From a virus, in the IMG/VR virus record IMGVR_UViG_3300006641_000209, positions 1-21,901 of that record: DNA of 21,901 nucleotides; one strand, given 5' to 3'. The notes beneath the pieces are model-generated. The model saw only the letters and a list, made by a program, of their open reading frames with translations. It had not been told where the DNA came from and did no database searches. This document shows positions 15,501 through 21,901 of the stretch, piece by piece. Position 1 is the first letter of the stretch. Every line of letters begins with the position of its first letter. The position numbers were made by a program, and so were the translations under genes.

Positions 15501-17847
15501 TCTGGCCACTGGTCTCCTTGCTTGGAGGAACGGATACACCCGCTATGCCTTGAACCGTGGGGCAAGCGACCGCATCACCATGATGGACAGCCTTCGGACT
15601 GCATTCAGCCGGAACAGGCGGCAGATGATGGAGGAGTTTGACAACGCAGTAGTGCAGCAGCTCCGAAGCGGGACTTTCAATCATCCCAGTGAAGCCGTGA
15701 ACCAGACTGCACGGTCTCTCAGGCAGATCTTCAACGACATCCACACTGCGGCCAATGGAGCTGGAGTCCGTGGATTCCAGACCAGCGCCGTGGCGAACTA
15801 TTTCCCCCGTCTCTGGCGATGGGATCGAATCGGTCGGCTTGGCACCACCGTTGAAGGCCGTCAGGCTCTTGAGGATCTGCTGTTTACCGCGCTTGGAGGA
15901 GCAACGGGAACTAGGCAGATCGTCACCGAAACGGGAGCGGTGGTCAACCTCACCGATGTTCGTGAGGCCGCCAGAGTCCTGACAAACAGGCTCATCAGCC
16001 TCTCGAACGATTCCGATGCAGCTCCTTTGCTCGACATCGATGACGAGATCGCACGGGCCATCGACAACCTACAGGGTCCGGTGTCTCCCGGAGGAACCTC
16101 GCCTACTCCATTCGGTCGTGCGCGAATCATGATGGATGAAGGTGCGTCGATGGCGACTGCTCAGGACTTCCTGAACATCGGTCGAAGCAACCTGAGTCTT
16201 GCCGATCTCACCGTGACCGACATCCCGACGATCCTGAAGAAGTACTCGGTATCGGTGTACGGGGCGATCAACGAGCGTAGGTTCATCGACTCGTTCAACG
16301 AACAGCTGGCCCACTACGGGATCTTGGATGTCAACGGGAATCCCGTGCAGATCGACAGCATCGAGGCGATGATCGGAACCATCAACAGGATCGGCAACCT
16401 AGATGCGACCATGGGCGGCTCGATGAACGAAGAGGCCACGGCTGCGTTCCGCGAAATCGTCTCTGCTCTCCGGTACGAGCCTCTGCACAGGAGCAACAGG
16501 GAGCTTGCTGGATTCGAGCGTTGGGGATCAGCGACCCTTGGCACGATGCTTCCGCTCGGATACCTGTCCACCGGAGGTATGTTCGGCCTTGTCGCAGCCG
16601 GAGAGACCTCACGAATCATCGGTACGGTGGGAATGGGATCGATGCTTCGCCAGATGCCGATCCTCTCCGAGATGGTCGGCAACTGGAACAACATGGACGA
16701 GGGCGCCAGAAACTTCGCTGGAATGATGGACCACTGGTTCCATCCGTCCACGGATCGCCTGAGGCGGGCCCTGATGCAGGACATCTCGAATCAGGCAGGA
16801 GACGAGACAAACCCGTTCATTCGTGGCCTGAACTCGGTGTCCAACTTCTTCTCGGACATCACACTGCTTGCTCCGGTCACATCGTTCACGCAGAACCTGA
16901 TGGCCGCCTCGACTATTCAGCACCTGTACGATGTCTCCCGCAACGCTGCCAACAGGTTCGATGACGCGACCATCAGGACCCTTGGACTGGAGCCAGCTCA
17001 GTACGACGAGATCGTGCAGTTCGTCGGCGCCAATGCAGTCACTCGAAACGGTCTGGCCGGAGAACGCATCGTTGACCTTCGCAACATCAACGATGTGCGC
17101 ATGGACAACCTGAGGGCGTTCGTTGACCGTGCGGTCAGGACTCGAATTCAGGATATGCCTACCCGTGGAGACTTCCACCGCATCGGCTTCACTTGGTACG
17201 GGCGTCTCCTCACCCAGTTCCGTGGATTCAACCTGAAGGGCGTGGACAACTTCCTGTTCCAGAACATCACCAGAGCCAAGCGTGGAGGAAACGCCGGAAG
17301 GCTTAGGGTGGCTCAGGAGATCACGGCCACCATGCTGTTCGCTGGACTCATCCAGTACGCTAGGCAGATTGGTGATGCAGCCAGCGCCCGTGCTACAGGA
17401 GACGATGAGAAGGCTAGGGACATCGAGCAGAGAATGCTGACTACGGCGGGATTTGTCCGTGGAGCCTTCACTGGACCCAGCGAGTTCTTCCTTCCGATCA
17501 TGGCCGTTGATGCCGCATGGGCTGCCGCTGTGGATGATGATCCCTTGTTCTCGGCCTACAGGTACAGCGGTCTGAACTGGTACGGGTTCCCGGCGCAGTC
17601 GTTCCTTTCAAAGACTTGGGACATCACCAAGGATGTCGCCGGAGCAACCGTGCAGAGGGCAATTGGAAACGAGGATAAGGAAAGAGACATCACCCAGTCC
17701 ACTGTCCATAAGTTCCGACTTCTTCTTCCCTTCCAGAACTTCCCGGCGATGAAGCATTTCCTGAATGTCACGGAAGCCGAGATTGCCGAGGAATTCAACC
17801 TACTCAAGAAGCAGACACGGAAGAAAAAGTCGATCTTCGACAACTGA
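12598..17847 (+). CDS. large internal virion protein D, T7 gp16-like
   Basis: The largest ejectosome protein, in the T7 gp16 position: after gp15 and before the fibre. It has 1749 residues (T7 gp16 has 1318). The first 150 residues show no transglycosylase signature (no E-S-G, no GA.GL.Q), unlike T7 gp16. There is a hydrophobic Ala/Gly segment at about 175-310, a beta-rich segment at about 460-575, and an Ala/Gly/Pro hinge at about 830-886 (AAGGGGAAGTGGAAG). The C-terminal half is helical, with an amphipathic or membrane-active look around ATLGTMLPLGYLSTGGMFG. The part RLLTQFRGFNLKGVDNFLFQ at about 1535 is typical of phage core proteins. The end KKQTRKKKSIFDN is basic. GAGG at 12583-12586 is the likely ribosome site, with a long 11-base spacing. 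Confidence 0.9.
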   Translation: MDQTSSSRPLFDTRILKTQSPVDLMSAAERYSYEQELQLNPPVESNIKAMTDTLGPFMSGLVSSWTGKATYYLERQFNQLTSDDEAYLAPLNFNQKKTKQYDPFNPVADNRGLEAFAPHREEGLNNLEGITSDLMSVSSENWPWLLGSKSYGEFQDKLDQVRVATPEFAAQGSTAGKIAGFVGDTAAIVNMSMALEPLAFLSEGRAMSLAGGRIALRSSAERWGNMVRVSEEAAQAAETVSRLAGMRKYAALGVAEEIAIKIARSGVDPTYDPDASTLAFDGVLAAGLGGAIGSFAARAYYSDAVESYANRYLHQIRAGNRVIHYRSPLAFVTAAAADRTLLGQTVAPVGETIDNIADDAYEAFSRTGRENVPGTESVGLPILQGENVANRADEVGASMLAGDVRPASFGEAMYTPGNENLIRQILGGNRGGWRGVIAAAANRLRPRGELARSIRRGAGIPEELRPSGVFMTNRRGARELAAGLGDDVAIDRNLYPGGQGRGTGIEIELDSRNLRGDFVQSDRLFAAAEQGDVAFQYRGQWRQLRENIRAISVRADADPTEVGRVREMLQGRGWSRRTLADGTTVYTPPRRTGYAAAAQQNINAVNGIRSAVLTIAAEISRRGGTVDQEMTRTIARALFAGHAAGLRGASLESSVYRTIERFLGEDVVQRIRDVRRSGNAVSIGTLDQSFDDLVQRSNTIDGLWSQFDTGLDEAGEALPGLGTSAVYGLDDPDGVSLILQVANEIRNRGTVVTRDMFEEIIEDLRAIMQDPPMRVNSRGQRVLDSRARLAQVAGVINSRVGNQGRRIYVPRALGTTVRNTGQRLAALRAAARAREQARVNAGAPAVPGTRVAAAQPVPPAAGGGGAAGTGGAAGSAVVPPNAPPGGTSIDGARRMQEEVPIARGSDTFGPIQRFFNQAAVVLRIRNPAARMAVWEAFNARRALATESGVNVAQGRTVFEEGSYEMTGHLATGLLAWRNGYTRYALNRGASDRITMMDSLRTAFSRNRRQMMEEFDNAVVQQLRSGTFNHPSEAVNQTARSLRQIFNDIHTAANGAGVRGFQTSAVANYFPRLWRWDRIGRLGTTVEGRQALEDLLFTALGGATGTRQIVTETGAVVNLTDVREAARVLTNRLISLSNDSDAAPLLDIDDEIARAIDNLQGPVSPGGTSPTPFGRARIMMDEGASMATAQDFLNIGRSNLSLADLTVTDIPTILKKYSVSVYGAINERRFIDSFNEQLAHYGILDVNGNPVQIDSIEAMIGTINRIGNLDATMGGSMNEEATAAFREIVSALRYEPLHRSNRELAGFERWGSATLGTMLPLGYLSTGGMFGLVAAGETSRIIGTVGMGSMLRQMPILSEMVGNWNNMDEGARNFAGMMDHWFHPSTDRLRRALMQDISNQAGDETNPFIRGLNSVSNFFSDITLLAPVTSFTQNLMAASTIQHLYDVSRNAANRFDDATIRTLGLEPAQYDEIVQFVGANAVTRNGLAGERIVDLRNINDVRMDNLRAFVDRAVRTRIQDMPTRGDFHRIGFTWYGRLLTQFRGFNLKGVDNFLFQNITRAKRGGNAGRLRVAQEITATMLFAGLIQYARQIGDAASARATGDDEKARDIEQRMLTTAGFVRGAFTGPSEFFLPIMAVDAAWAAAVDDDPLFSAYRYSGLNWYGFPAQSFLSKTWDITKDVAGATVQRAIGNEDKERDITQSTVHKFRLLLPFQNFPAMKHFLNVTEAEIAEEFNLLKKQTRKKKSIFDN

Positions 17848-17866
17848 ATCTAAGGAGCTCTAAACC

Positions 17867-19549
17867 ATGCCAAACAGCTATGTCTCCTACACAGCGAACG
17901 GGTCCACAACGACCTATTCGTTTGCGGGAATCGATGATTACCTCAGTACGGGGTACATCAAGGTCTACATCGACAACGCCCTACAGACAACGGGATATAC
18001 GCTGGACACCGCAGGGGCCAATGAGAATGTTGTCTTCACCACTGCTCCGGCATCCGGCAAGATCATCAAGATCGTCCGGGAGACTCCCAGCACTTCGGCG
18101 GGGTTTGCAGCGAATGTCGTTGATTTCTCCGATGGATCCGTCCTGACGGCGTCCGATCTCGACAAGGGATTCAAGGGGATGCTGCACATCGTGCAGGAGG
18201 CCAACGACACCGGAAGCGGAGCCCTTCCAAAGACCATCGATGGACTGAGCTGGGACGCTGGAAACAAGAAGCTCCGAAACCTTGCCAACGGGGAATCGGC
18301 TCAGGATGCCGTCACCAAGGCGCAGCTCGATGCCGCTCAGGTCTTTGGAAACGCTCCCATTGTTCCTCAGGCTTGGGCATTCACTGGAAACGGGTCATCC
18401 AGCGACTTCACGCTGTCCCCTGAAGCCCTGAACACCGATGCCAATATGTTCATTGTCGAGGTTGGAGGAATCCTCCAGATCCCAACCACCGACTACACGG
18501 TCTCGGCATCCAAGATCAGCTTTGTGTCTGGTGGAAGCCCCGCTGCTCCGGCAAACGGAGTCGGAATCCGCGTTCGGAACTTCGGAGTGTCCCGAAGCGT
18601 TCTGTCCGTGCTTCCAAACAGCTCGGTCACCAACCAGTATCTCGCCGCAGATGCGGTCGCCACGGCAAACATCCAGAGCAATGCCGTCACTGCCGACAAG
18701 CTTGCGGACAACTCCGTCGATTCAAACGCGCTGCAAGGTGGAGCCGTTACTTCAGGCAAAATCGCATCGAATGCCATTCAGTCGGGAAACATCCAAGACT
18801 TGAATGTCATTACGGCGAAGCTTGCCAACAACGCAGTGACAACCGAGAAGCTTGGCCTTCTGTCGGTGACAAATGCCGTCCTTGCGAACAATGCCGTTAC
18901 CTCTGGAAAGATCGCGTCCAACGGCGTCAACTTTGCCAACCTGAATTCCGCAAGCTCTGGTGCAAATCTGTTTGCAGACTCCGCTGCCGCCGACCGCTTC
19001 ATGAAGATCGCAGCCAGCGGAGCGATGAGCCTTGCCAACCTCACGACTCTTCCTGTAGGAACCCCTACGCAGGATGTTGATTTCCAGAGCACCACCGGAA
19101 GCAATGGATTTACCGCAACGAACTTGAGGAATCCGACAAACGCTAGAGATGCCGTAAACAAGTTTTATCTTGAGGCTCTTGTATTCAACAGCGTTGCCCT
19201 TCTTGTCCACAACTACACTACCTCCTCATTTACGACTGCATCATCATTCAATGAAGAGTTGTTTGATCTTGTGTCTTTTACAACTGGTTTCCCAAGTGTC
19301 AATCGATTTATGCCTAGGCCAAAATCTGGACAAGGAACTTGGATGATGATTGTAATTGCTTCCAATGCAGGCCAAGGATCTCCCAACGGTCTCATTATTG
19401 GTCGGCTAAAAGCTCCAATGACATCTGCAACAACCCCAGTAAATGGTGGAGATGCTTTCGGTGATTTGATGGATCTCCATACCGTAACTGGATCTAGCAG
19501 CTCGGCAACGGTAGATGCTAGAACTTACCTTTGCTTCAGGGTTTCCTGA
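17867..19549 (+). CDS. tail fibre protein, T7 gp17-type N-terminus
   Basis: A trimeric receptor-binding fibre of 560 residues (T7 gp17 has 553). Residues 1-150 form the tail-attachment domain of the gp17 family: SYVSYTANGSTTTYSFAGID, YIKVYIDNALQT, then PASGKIIKIVRETP and a DFSDGSVLTASDLDKGF helix. Next come the joint NGESAQDAVTKAQLD and a second domain of similar build (WAFTGNGSSSDFTLSPEAL), a shaft of NAVT..KLA repeats at about 250-365, and a second joint NPTNARDAVNKFYLEAL. The tip (about 428-560) is unlike the rest of the gene in base composition and does not match a family I know. AAGGAG at 17852-17857 precedes the ATG by 9 bases. Confidence 0.95.
   Translation: MPNSYVSYTANGSTTTYSFAGIDDYLSTGYIKVYIDNALQTTGYTLDTAGANENVVFTTAPASGKIIKIVRETPSTSAGFAANVVDFSDGSVLTASDLDKGFKGMLHIVQEANDTGSGALPKTIDGLSWDAGNKKLRNLANGESAQDAVTKAQLDAAQVFGNAPIVPQAWAFTGNGSSSDFTLSPEALNTDANMFIVEVGGILQIPTTDYTVSASKISFVSGGSPAAPANGVGIRVRNFGVSRSVLSVLPNSSVTNQYLAADAVATANIQSNAVTADKLADNSVDSNALQGGAVTSGKIASNAIQSGNIQDLNVITAKLANNAVTTEKLGLLSVTNAVLANNAVTSGKIASNGVNFANLNSASSGANLFADSAAADRFMKIAASGAMSLANLTTLPVGTPTQDVDFQSTTGSNGFTATNLRNPTNARDAVNKFYLEALVFNSVALLVHNYTTSSFTTASSFNEELFDLVSFTTGFPSVNRFMPRPKSGQGTWMMIVIASNAGQGSPNGLIIGRLKAPMTSATTPVNGGDAFGDLMDLHTVTGSSSSATVDARTYLCFRVS
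18600..18960 (+). repeat. fibre-shaft repeats (NAVT-x-x-KLA type)
   Basis: Inside the fibre gene, a short unit is repeated about eight to nine times, with the pattern 'N-A/S-V-T/D .. K-L/I-A .. N'. Examples are NAVTADKLADNSVDSNAL, GAVTSGKIASNAI and NAVTSGKIASNGV. At the DNA level, 18743-18774 and 18893-18924 are near copies (GCCGTTAC then TTCAGGCAAAATCGC against CTCTGGAAAGATCGC), differing mostly at third positions, so the copies are old or selected for protein. Such repeats form beta-helical or triple-stranded fibre shafts. Confidence 0.8.
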
Positions 19550-19564
19550 TAAGGACAGCCACTC

Positions 19565-19849
19565 ATGCCAAACCTCCTGAATCCAGACATGACGGTGGCT
19601 GCCTTTAACGAACAGCAGACGCCCATCGGATCCATCGTCGTTTACACAGGATCGACCAATCCGCCCAAGGGATGGCTCTGGTGCAACGGCTCCAGCTATA
19701 GCCAAGTGACCTATGCGGCCCTGTTCGCCGTGCTGGGGACTCACTTTGGATCCGGTGGTGCTGGAACCTTCAATGTTCCCACGATCTCCGATCTTGGTGG
19801 AAACGCCCGGTTGCGCTACATGATCAAGGCGCTGAGGTACGACCCGTGA
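19565..19849 (+). CDS. stand-alone phage tail-collar domain protein
   Basis: A 94-residue protein that is essentially one tail-collar (Phage_collar type) domain. The pattern is clear: TPIGSIVVYTGSTNPPKGWL at about residues 19-38, WCNGSSYSQVTYAALFAVLG and HFGSGGAGTFNVPTISD. In larger fibres this domain is found near the tip, for example in T4 gp12 and lambdoid side-tail fibres; here it is separate, with a short N-terminal tail and a C-terminal RLRYMIKALRYDP in place of further shaft. It may assemble on the fibre or act as its own small receptor-binding piece. AAGGA at 19551-19555 precedes the ATG by 9 bases. The stop overlaps the next start (GTGA). Confidence 0.88.
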   Translation: MPNLLNPDMTVAAFNEQQTPIGSIVVYTGSTNPPKGWLWCNGSSYSQVTYAALFAVLGTHFGSGGAGTFNVPTISDLGGNARLRYMIKALRYDP

Positions 19850-20055
19850 CCGAGGAAGTCCTGATTGCCCTAGGACGGCTTGAGGGCAAGGTGGACGCGA
19901 TGATGACATCGCTCCGCATCCAAGAGGAAGAGCTGAGAATTCTGGAGAACCGGATCAGGGATCTTGAGCAGAGCAGGGCTTGGATGCTCGGCGCTGCCGC
20001 GATCATCTCCATCATCGCCGGGTTCATCGTCAAAGTAATCCCAATGAAAGGCTAG
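19846..20055 (+). CDS. coiled-coil plus C-terminal membrane helix protein, XhlA-like
   Basis: A 69-residue protein with an N-terminal charged helix, residues 3-43, in heptad-like order (LEGKVDAMMTSLRIQEEELR, ILENRIRDLE), followed by a single membrane helix at about 46-65 (WMLGAAAIISIIAGFIVKVI). This layout is that of the haemolysin XhlA family of phage proteins, which accompany holins in cell lysis. The resemblance is structural and I cannot confirm family membership. GTG at 19846 overlaps the preceding stop (GTGA), and GAGG at 19834-19837 lies 8 bases upstream, so it is translated together with the collar gene. If it is a lysis protein it is a second one, far from that at 3753. Confidence 0.75.
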   Translation: MTEEVLIALGRLEGKVDAMMTSLRIQEEELRILENRIRDLEQSRAWMLGAAAIISIIAGFIVKVIPMKG

Positions 20056-20057
20056 AA

Positions 20058-20366
20058 ATGGAAGCAATCAGACTTTACAGCGGAAGTGCGGGAGTTGGTG
20101 GAGCACAGGCTTCGGTGTTCATTCCAAACACGATGGTGGATAAGAACAACCGAAACAACACTGGTCATGTTCAAATGGTTGTGACTAGTGGGACAGGAAC
20201 TCCGGCAGTCAAGATCGAGGGAAGCGCAAACGGAACCAGTTGGATCGACATTGCGACCGGAGTCAACAGTGCCACTGGATTCCACATCGCCGTGTTTCCC
20301 CATATGCGGACCAACATCACGACTGTTGGCGCTTCGACCAACATCGATGTGTTCCTGATCATCTAA
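20058..20366 (+). CDS. small beta-rich protein, possible virion surface protein
   Basis: A 102-residue protein of unknown function. It is nearly all short beta strands and turns, with no signal peptide or membrane helix. The stretch VKIEGSANGTSWIDIATG, residues 51-68, resembles the 'GS.DG..W..I' strand-turn-strand often seen in phage surface domains, and the end (TNITTVGASTNIDVFLII) is hydrophobic, as in edge strands that pack in multimers. The ATG at 20058 is chosen, 6 bases after AAAGG (20047-20051), rather than an upstream start at 19980, which would be the shadow of the preceding gene. It sits between an XhlA-like gene and the beta-roll gene and is likely part of the same virion-surface cassette. 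Confidence 0.7.
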   Translation: MEAIRLYSGSAGVGGAQASVFIPNTMVDKNNRNNTGHVQMVVTSGTGTPAVKIEGSANGTSWIDIATGVNSATGFHIAVFPHMRTNITTVGASTNIDVFLII

Positions 20367-20379
20367 CCAAGGAGATTCG

Positions 20380-21717
20380 ATGTCAAACTTTTCTGTTCCG
20401 CTTGATCTCTTGGGTGGAGGTGGAGTCAAGGGTGTTTCTGCTGCTGGGGATACTGGGCAGCTGAACTACGCATTCAACACAGGCTCAAACCTTATTGAAT
20501 TCGCTGGAGTAAGTTCAGACTGCTACGGAAATGTGATTGCTGGTGGAGGTAACTCGGTAAACCGAAACATCATCTACGGAAACACATCTCTCCGAACCAT
20601 CAGCGGTGGATACAACAACATCATTGGTATCCAAGGGACCACCGGAAATACGGACACCATCGCCAGCACGATTGCAGGAGGAGCGCATCACCGCATCGGC
20701 CTGAATCTCGACAACGGTCAGAACAATGTGACTCCGAATGGCACGACCAACCCGGATCACGGAACGATCTCGGGAGGCTCGTACAACCTCATCGCCAACG
20801 GCGACTACGCGACGATCTCGGGTGGAAACACCAACACGATCTACGAGACGAATGCGACCGCCGCTCAGGGCAACTACGCCACCATCGGCGGCGGGTTCGG
20901 CCATATCGCGAGCGGCAACAACTCGACCATCGCCGGAGGAAACACGAACAGGATCGAGTGTTCGGGAGGAGCAATCGGCGGTGGGAACAACAACACCATC
21001 GAAGGCCCGGTCGAAGGCGCGAATGCAAAGAACGCCGCCGGAATCCTGAGCGGATCTACAAACACCATCAGATGCTCGGGACAAGCCGTCATCTCCGGCG
21101 GTCTGAGCAATCAGATCGGCGGAAGCAACCCTGCGGTTGACTTCGGGTCGTATTCGACCATCTCGGGAGGCTTTCAGAACAAGATCGGCAGCACCACCTA
21201 CGCCGTCTTCAGCGCAATCGCGGGAGGACGCGACAACCGAATCGAATCTCAGGCATCGTTTGCGGCTGGACATGGCGGATATGTCCCGTTCACGAACGGC
21301 GGATTTGTGTTCGGCGGTGCGCCGTTCGTAAATGTCGGTGATGCCCAATCGACCATGTATGTCATCAAGGCGGTCACGACCAGCGCGACTCCCGTGATCA
21401 TGGCGAGCATGGGTTCCCAACTCTACATCCCGAACGACACGACATGGGCGTTCAAGTGCCTGATTGCCGCAAGGAACACGGCTGTGGATACGGAAAGCGC
21501 GGCATATGAAGTTACAGGCTGCATCGACCGAGCGGTTGGAGGAGCCACCGCCCTCGTTGGAACTCCGACCGTCACCGTCATTGCCGAGGATGTCGCTGCG
21601 TGGAATGTCACCGTCGCGGCCAACAACAGCGGATTCCTTGAGATTTCCTGTGTTGGAGAAGCTGGGAAGACCATCAGGTGGGTCGGTCGCCTTGAACTTG
21701 CGGAAGTCACCGGATGA
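20380..21717 (+). CDS. beta-roll repeat virion protein, autotransporter-head-like
   Basis: A 445-residue protein built of about twelve short repeats of the form 'TISGG..N.I' from residue 52 to about 290, for example VIAGGGNSV, TISGGYNNII, TISGGNTNTI and AIAGGRDNRI. This pattern is that of left-handed beta-rolls in YadA-like trimeric adhesin heads and related surface proteins; the cap SFAAGHGGYVPFTNGG (about 292-307) is also typical of those proteins. A distinct C-terminal domain follows (about 325-445), with LYIPNDTTWAFKCLIAARN and IRWVGRLELAEV; from memory, similar domains end phage tail proteins. The protein is probably a trimeric spike or fibre. AAGGAG (20369-20374) lies 5 bases before the ATG. 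No signal peptide is seen, which argues for a virion part and not a secreted adhesin. Confidence 0.8.
   Translation: MSNFSVPLDLLGGGGVKGVSAAGDTGQLNYAFNTGSNLIEFAGVSSDCYGNVIAGGGNSVNRNIIYGNTSLRTISGGYNNIIGIQGTTGNTDTIASTIAGGAHHRIGLNLDNGQNNVTPNGTTNPDHGTISGGSYNLIANGDYATISGGNTNTIYETNATAAQGNYATIGGGFGHIASGNNSTIAGGNTNRIECSGGAIGGGNNNTIEGPVEGANAKNAAGILSGSTNTIRCSGQAVISGGLSNQIGGSNPAVDFGSYSTISGGFQNKIGSTTYAVFSAIAGGRDNRIESQASFAAGHGGYVPFTNGGFVFGGAPFVNVGDAQSTMYVIKAVTTSATPVIMASMGSQLYIPNDTTWAFKCLIAARNTAVDTESAAYEVTGCIDRAVGGATALVGTPTVTVIAEDVAAWNVTVAANNSGFLEISCVGEAGKTIRWVGRLELAEVTG
20533..21290 (+). repeat. about twelve degenerate GG-x-x-N coding repeats
   Basis: In-frame repeats in the beta-roll gene, spaced irregularly by 12 to 40 residues, with the core [I/A]-x-G-G-x-x-N-x-I. 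DNA copies share ATCxCGGGxGG-like cores, as in atctcgggaggc at 20766 and 21165, but differ widely elsewhere, and the spacers are unlike each other. They therefore reflect protein structure and are not a recent tandem duplication or a CRISPR array. Confidence 0.75.
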
Positions 21718-21739
21718 TTGGTCTTAGGGAAAGGATTCC

Positions 21740-21901
21740 ATGAACCTGATTACATATAAAGCCATAGGAAGCCTTCTAAAGGGTCCGATGAGCTTTCAGC
21801 TGAACAGCATTCCAAATGCATCGCTCGGGCTCACCGAAGACATTGAGCCCGCCGGGTTGAACCTGAGCAACCTGTCCTATACGGATGGAGATGCGGTTCC
21901 G
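21740..21901 (+). CDS. unknown protein, 3' end beyond window
   Basis: The start of a gene, 54 codons with no stop to the window edge. AAAGGA (21730-21735) lies 4 bases before the ATG. The visible protein starts MNLITYKAIGSLLKGPMSFQ, followed by SIPNASLGLTEDIEPAGLN and a polar LSNLSYTDGDAVP. I do not recognise it. Its position after the beta-roll gene, with the same spacing and strand, suggests one more virion or adsorption gene. The base use is ordinary for the window. Confidence 0.6.
   Translation, partial: MNLITYKAIGSLLKGPMSFQLNSIPNASLGLTEDIEPAGLNLSNLSYTDGDAVP

Noticed and set aside
20533-21290. CRISPR-like array
   Set aside because: Repeats are coding, irregularly spaced and degenerate at third positions, and are explained by a beta-roll protein.
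20515-21420. Long - strand frame opposite the beta-roll gene (301 codons)
   Set aside because: It mirrors the repeat structure of the + strand gene and reads as Arg/Asp/Ser-rich low-complexity sequence; no ribosome site and all neighbours are on +.
19080-21717. Variable repeat of a diversity-generating retroelement in the fibre or spike
   Set aside because: No reverse transcriptase or template-like copy is visible in the window, and the tips lack a C-type-lectin pattern.

Overview
The window is a stretch of a T7-like podovirus genome (a short-tailed, lytic-type tailed phage, or a relative stored as a prophage or metagenome contig). All 22 supported genes lie on the + strand, are packed nearly end to end with ATGA/GTGA/TGATG overlaps, and follow the T7 late-gene order: exonuclease, small proteins, connector, scaffold, capsid, tail tube A and B, internal virion proteins (gp13/14/15/16 equivalents) and tail fibre. 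The bases are moderately GC-rich, with C or G favoured at third positions. Nothing in the window identifies the host.

Layout. 1-1066: end of the DNA-metabolism block, with a 5'-truncated T7 gp6-like exonuclease overlapping a DUF1599 gene. 1059-1456: two small genes, one of unknown function and one resembling the T7 gp6.7 type of virion protein. 1459-3743: connector (portal) and scaffold. 3753-4277: an insertion relative to T7, a small two-helix membrane protein (possible holin) followed by two genes read in different frames over the same DNA, one of them a probable lipoprotein. 4278-4385: the only real leader in the window, ahead of the major capsid gene (4386-5489), which is followed by a small hairpin and a strong stem-loop terminator. 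5573-9828: tail tubular proteins A and B, a gp13-like protein with a GNAT-like fold signature, and a gp14-like protein. 9844-17847: two very large internal virion proteins (912 and 1749 aa), both longer than their T7 counterparts. 17867-19549: tail fibre with a T7 gp17-type N-terminus, a repetitive shaft and a compositionally different tip. 19565-21901: an accessory adsorption or virion-surface cassette with a stand-alone tail-collar domain, a coiled-coil plus membrane-helix (XhlA-like) protein, a small beta-rich protein, a beta-roll repeat protein with about twelve GG/N repeats, and the start of one more gene.

Together these genes build the capsid, tail, ejectosome and receptor-binding apparatus. 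No RNA polymerase, DNA polymerase, terminase or recognisable endolysin is present, so those must lie outside the window. The most unusual parts are the dual-frame gene pair at 3947-4277, the short domain inserted into the gp15-like protein, the enlarged gp16-like protein without a visible transglycosylase, the mosaic fibre tip, and the autotransporter-like beta-roll protein.
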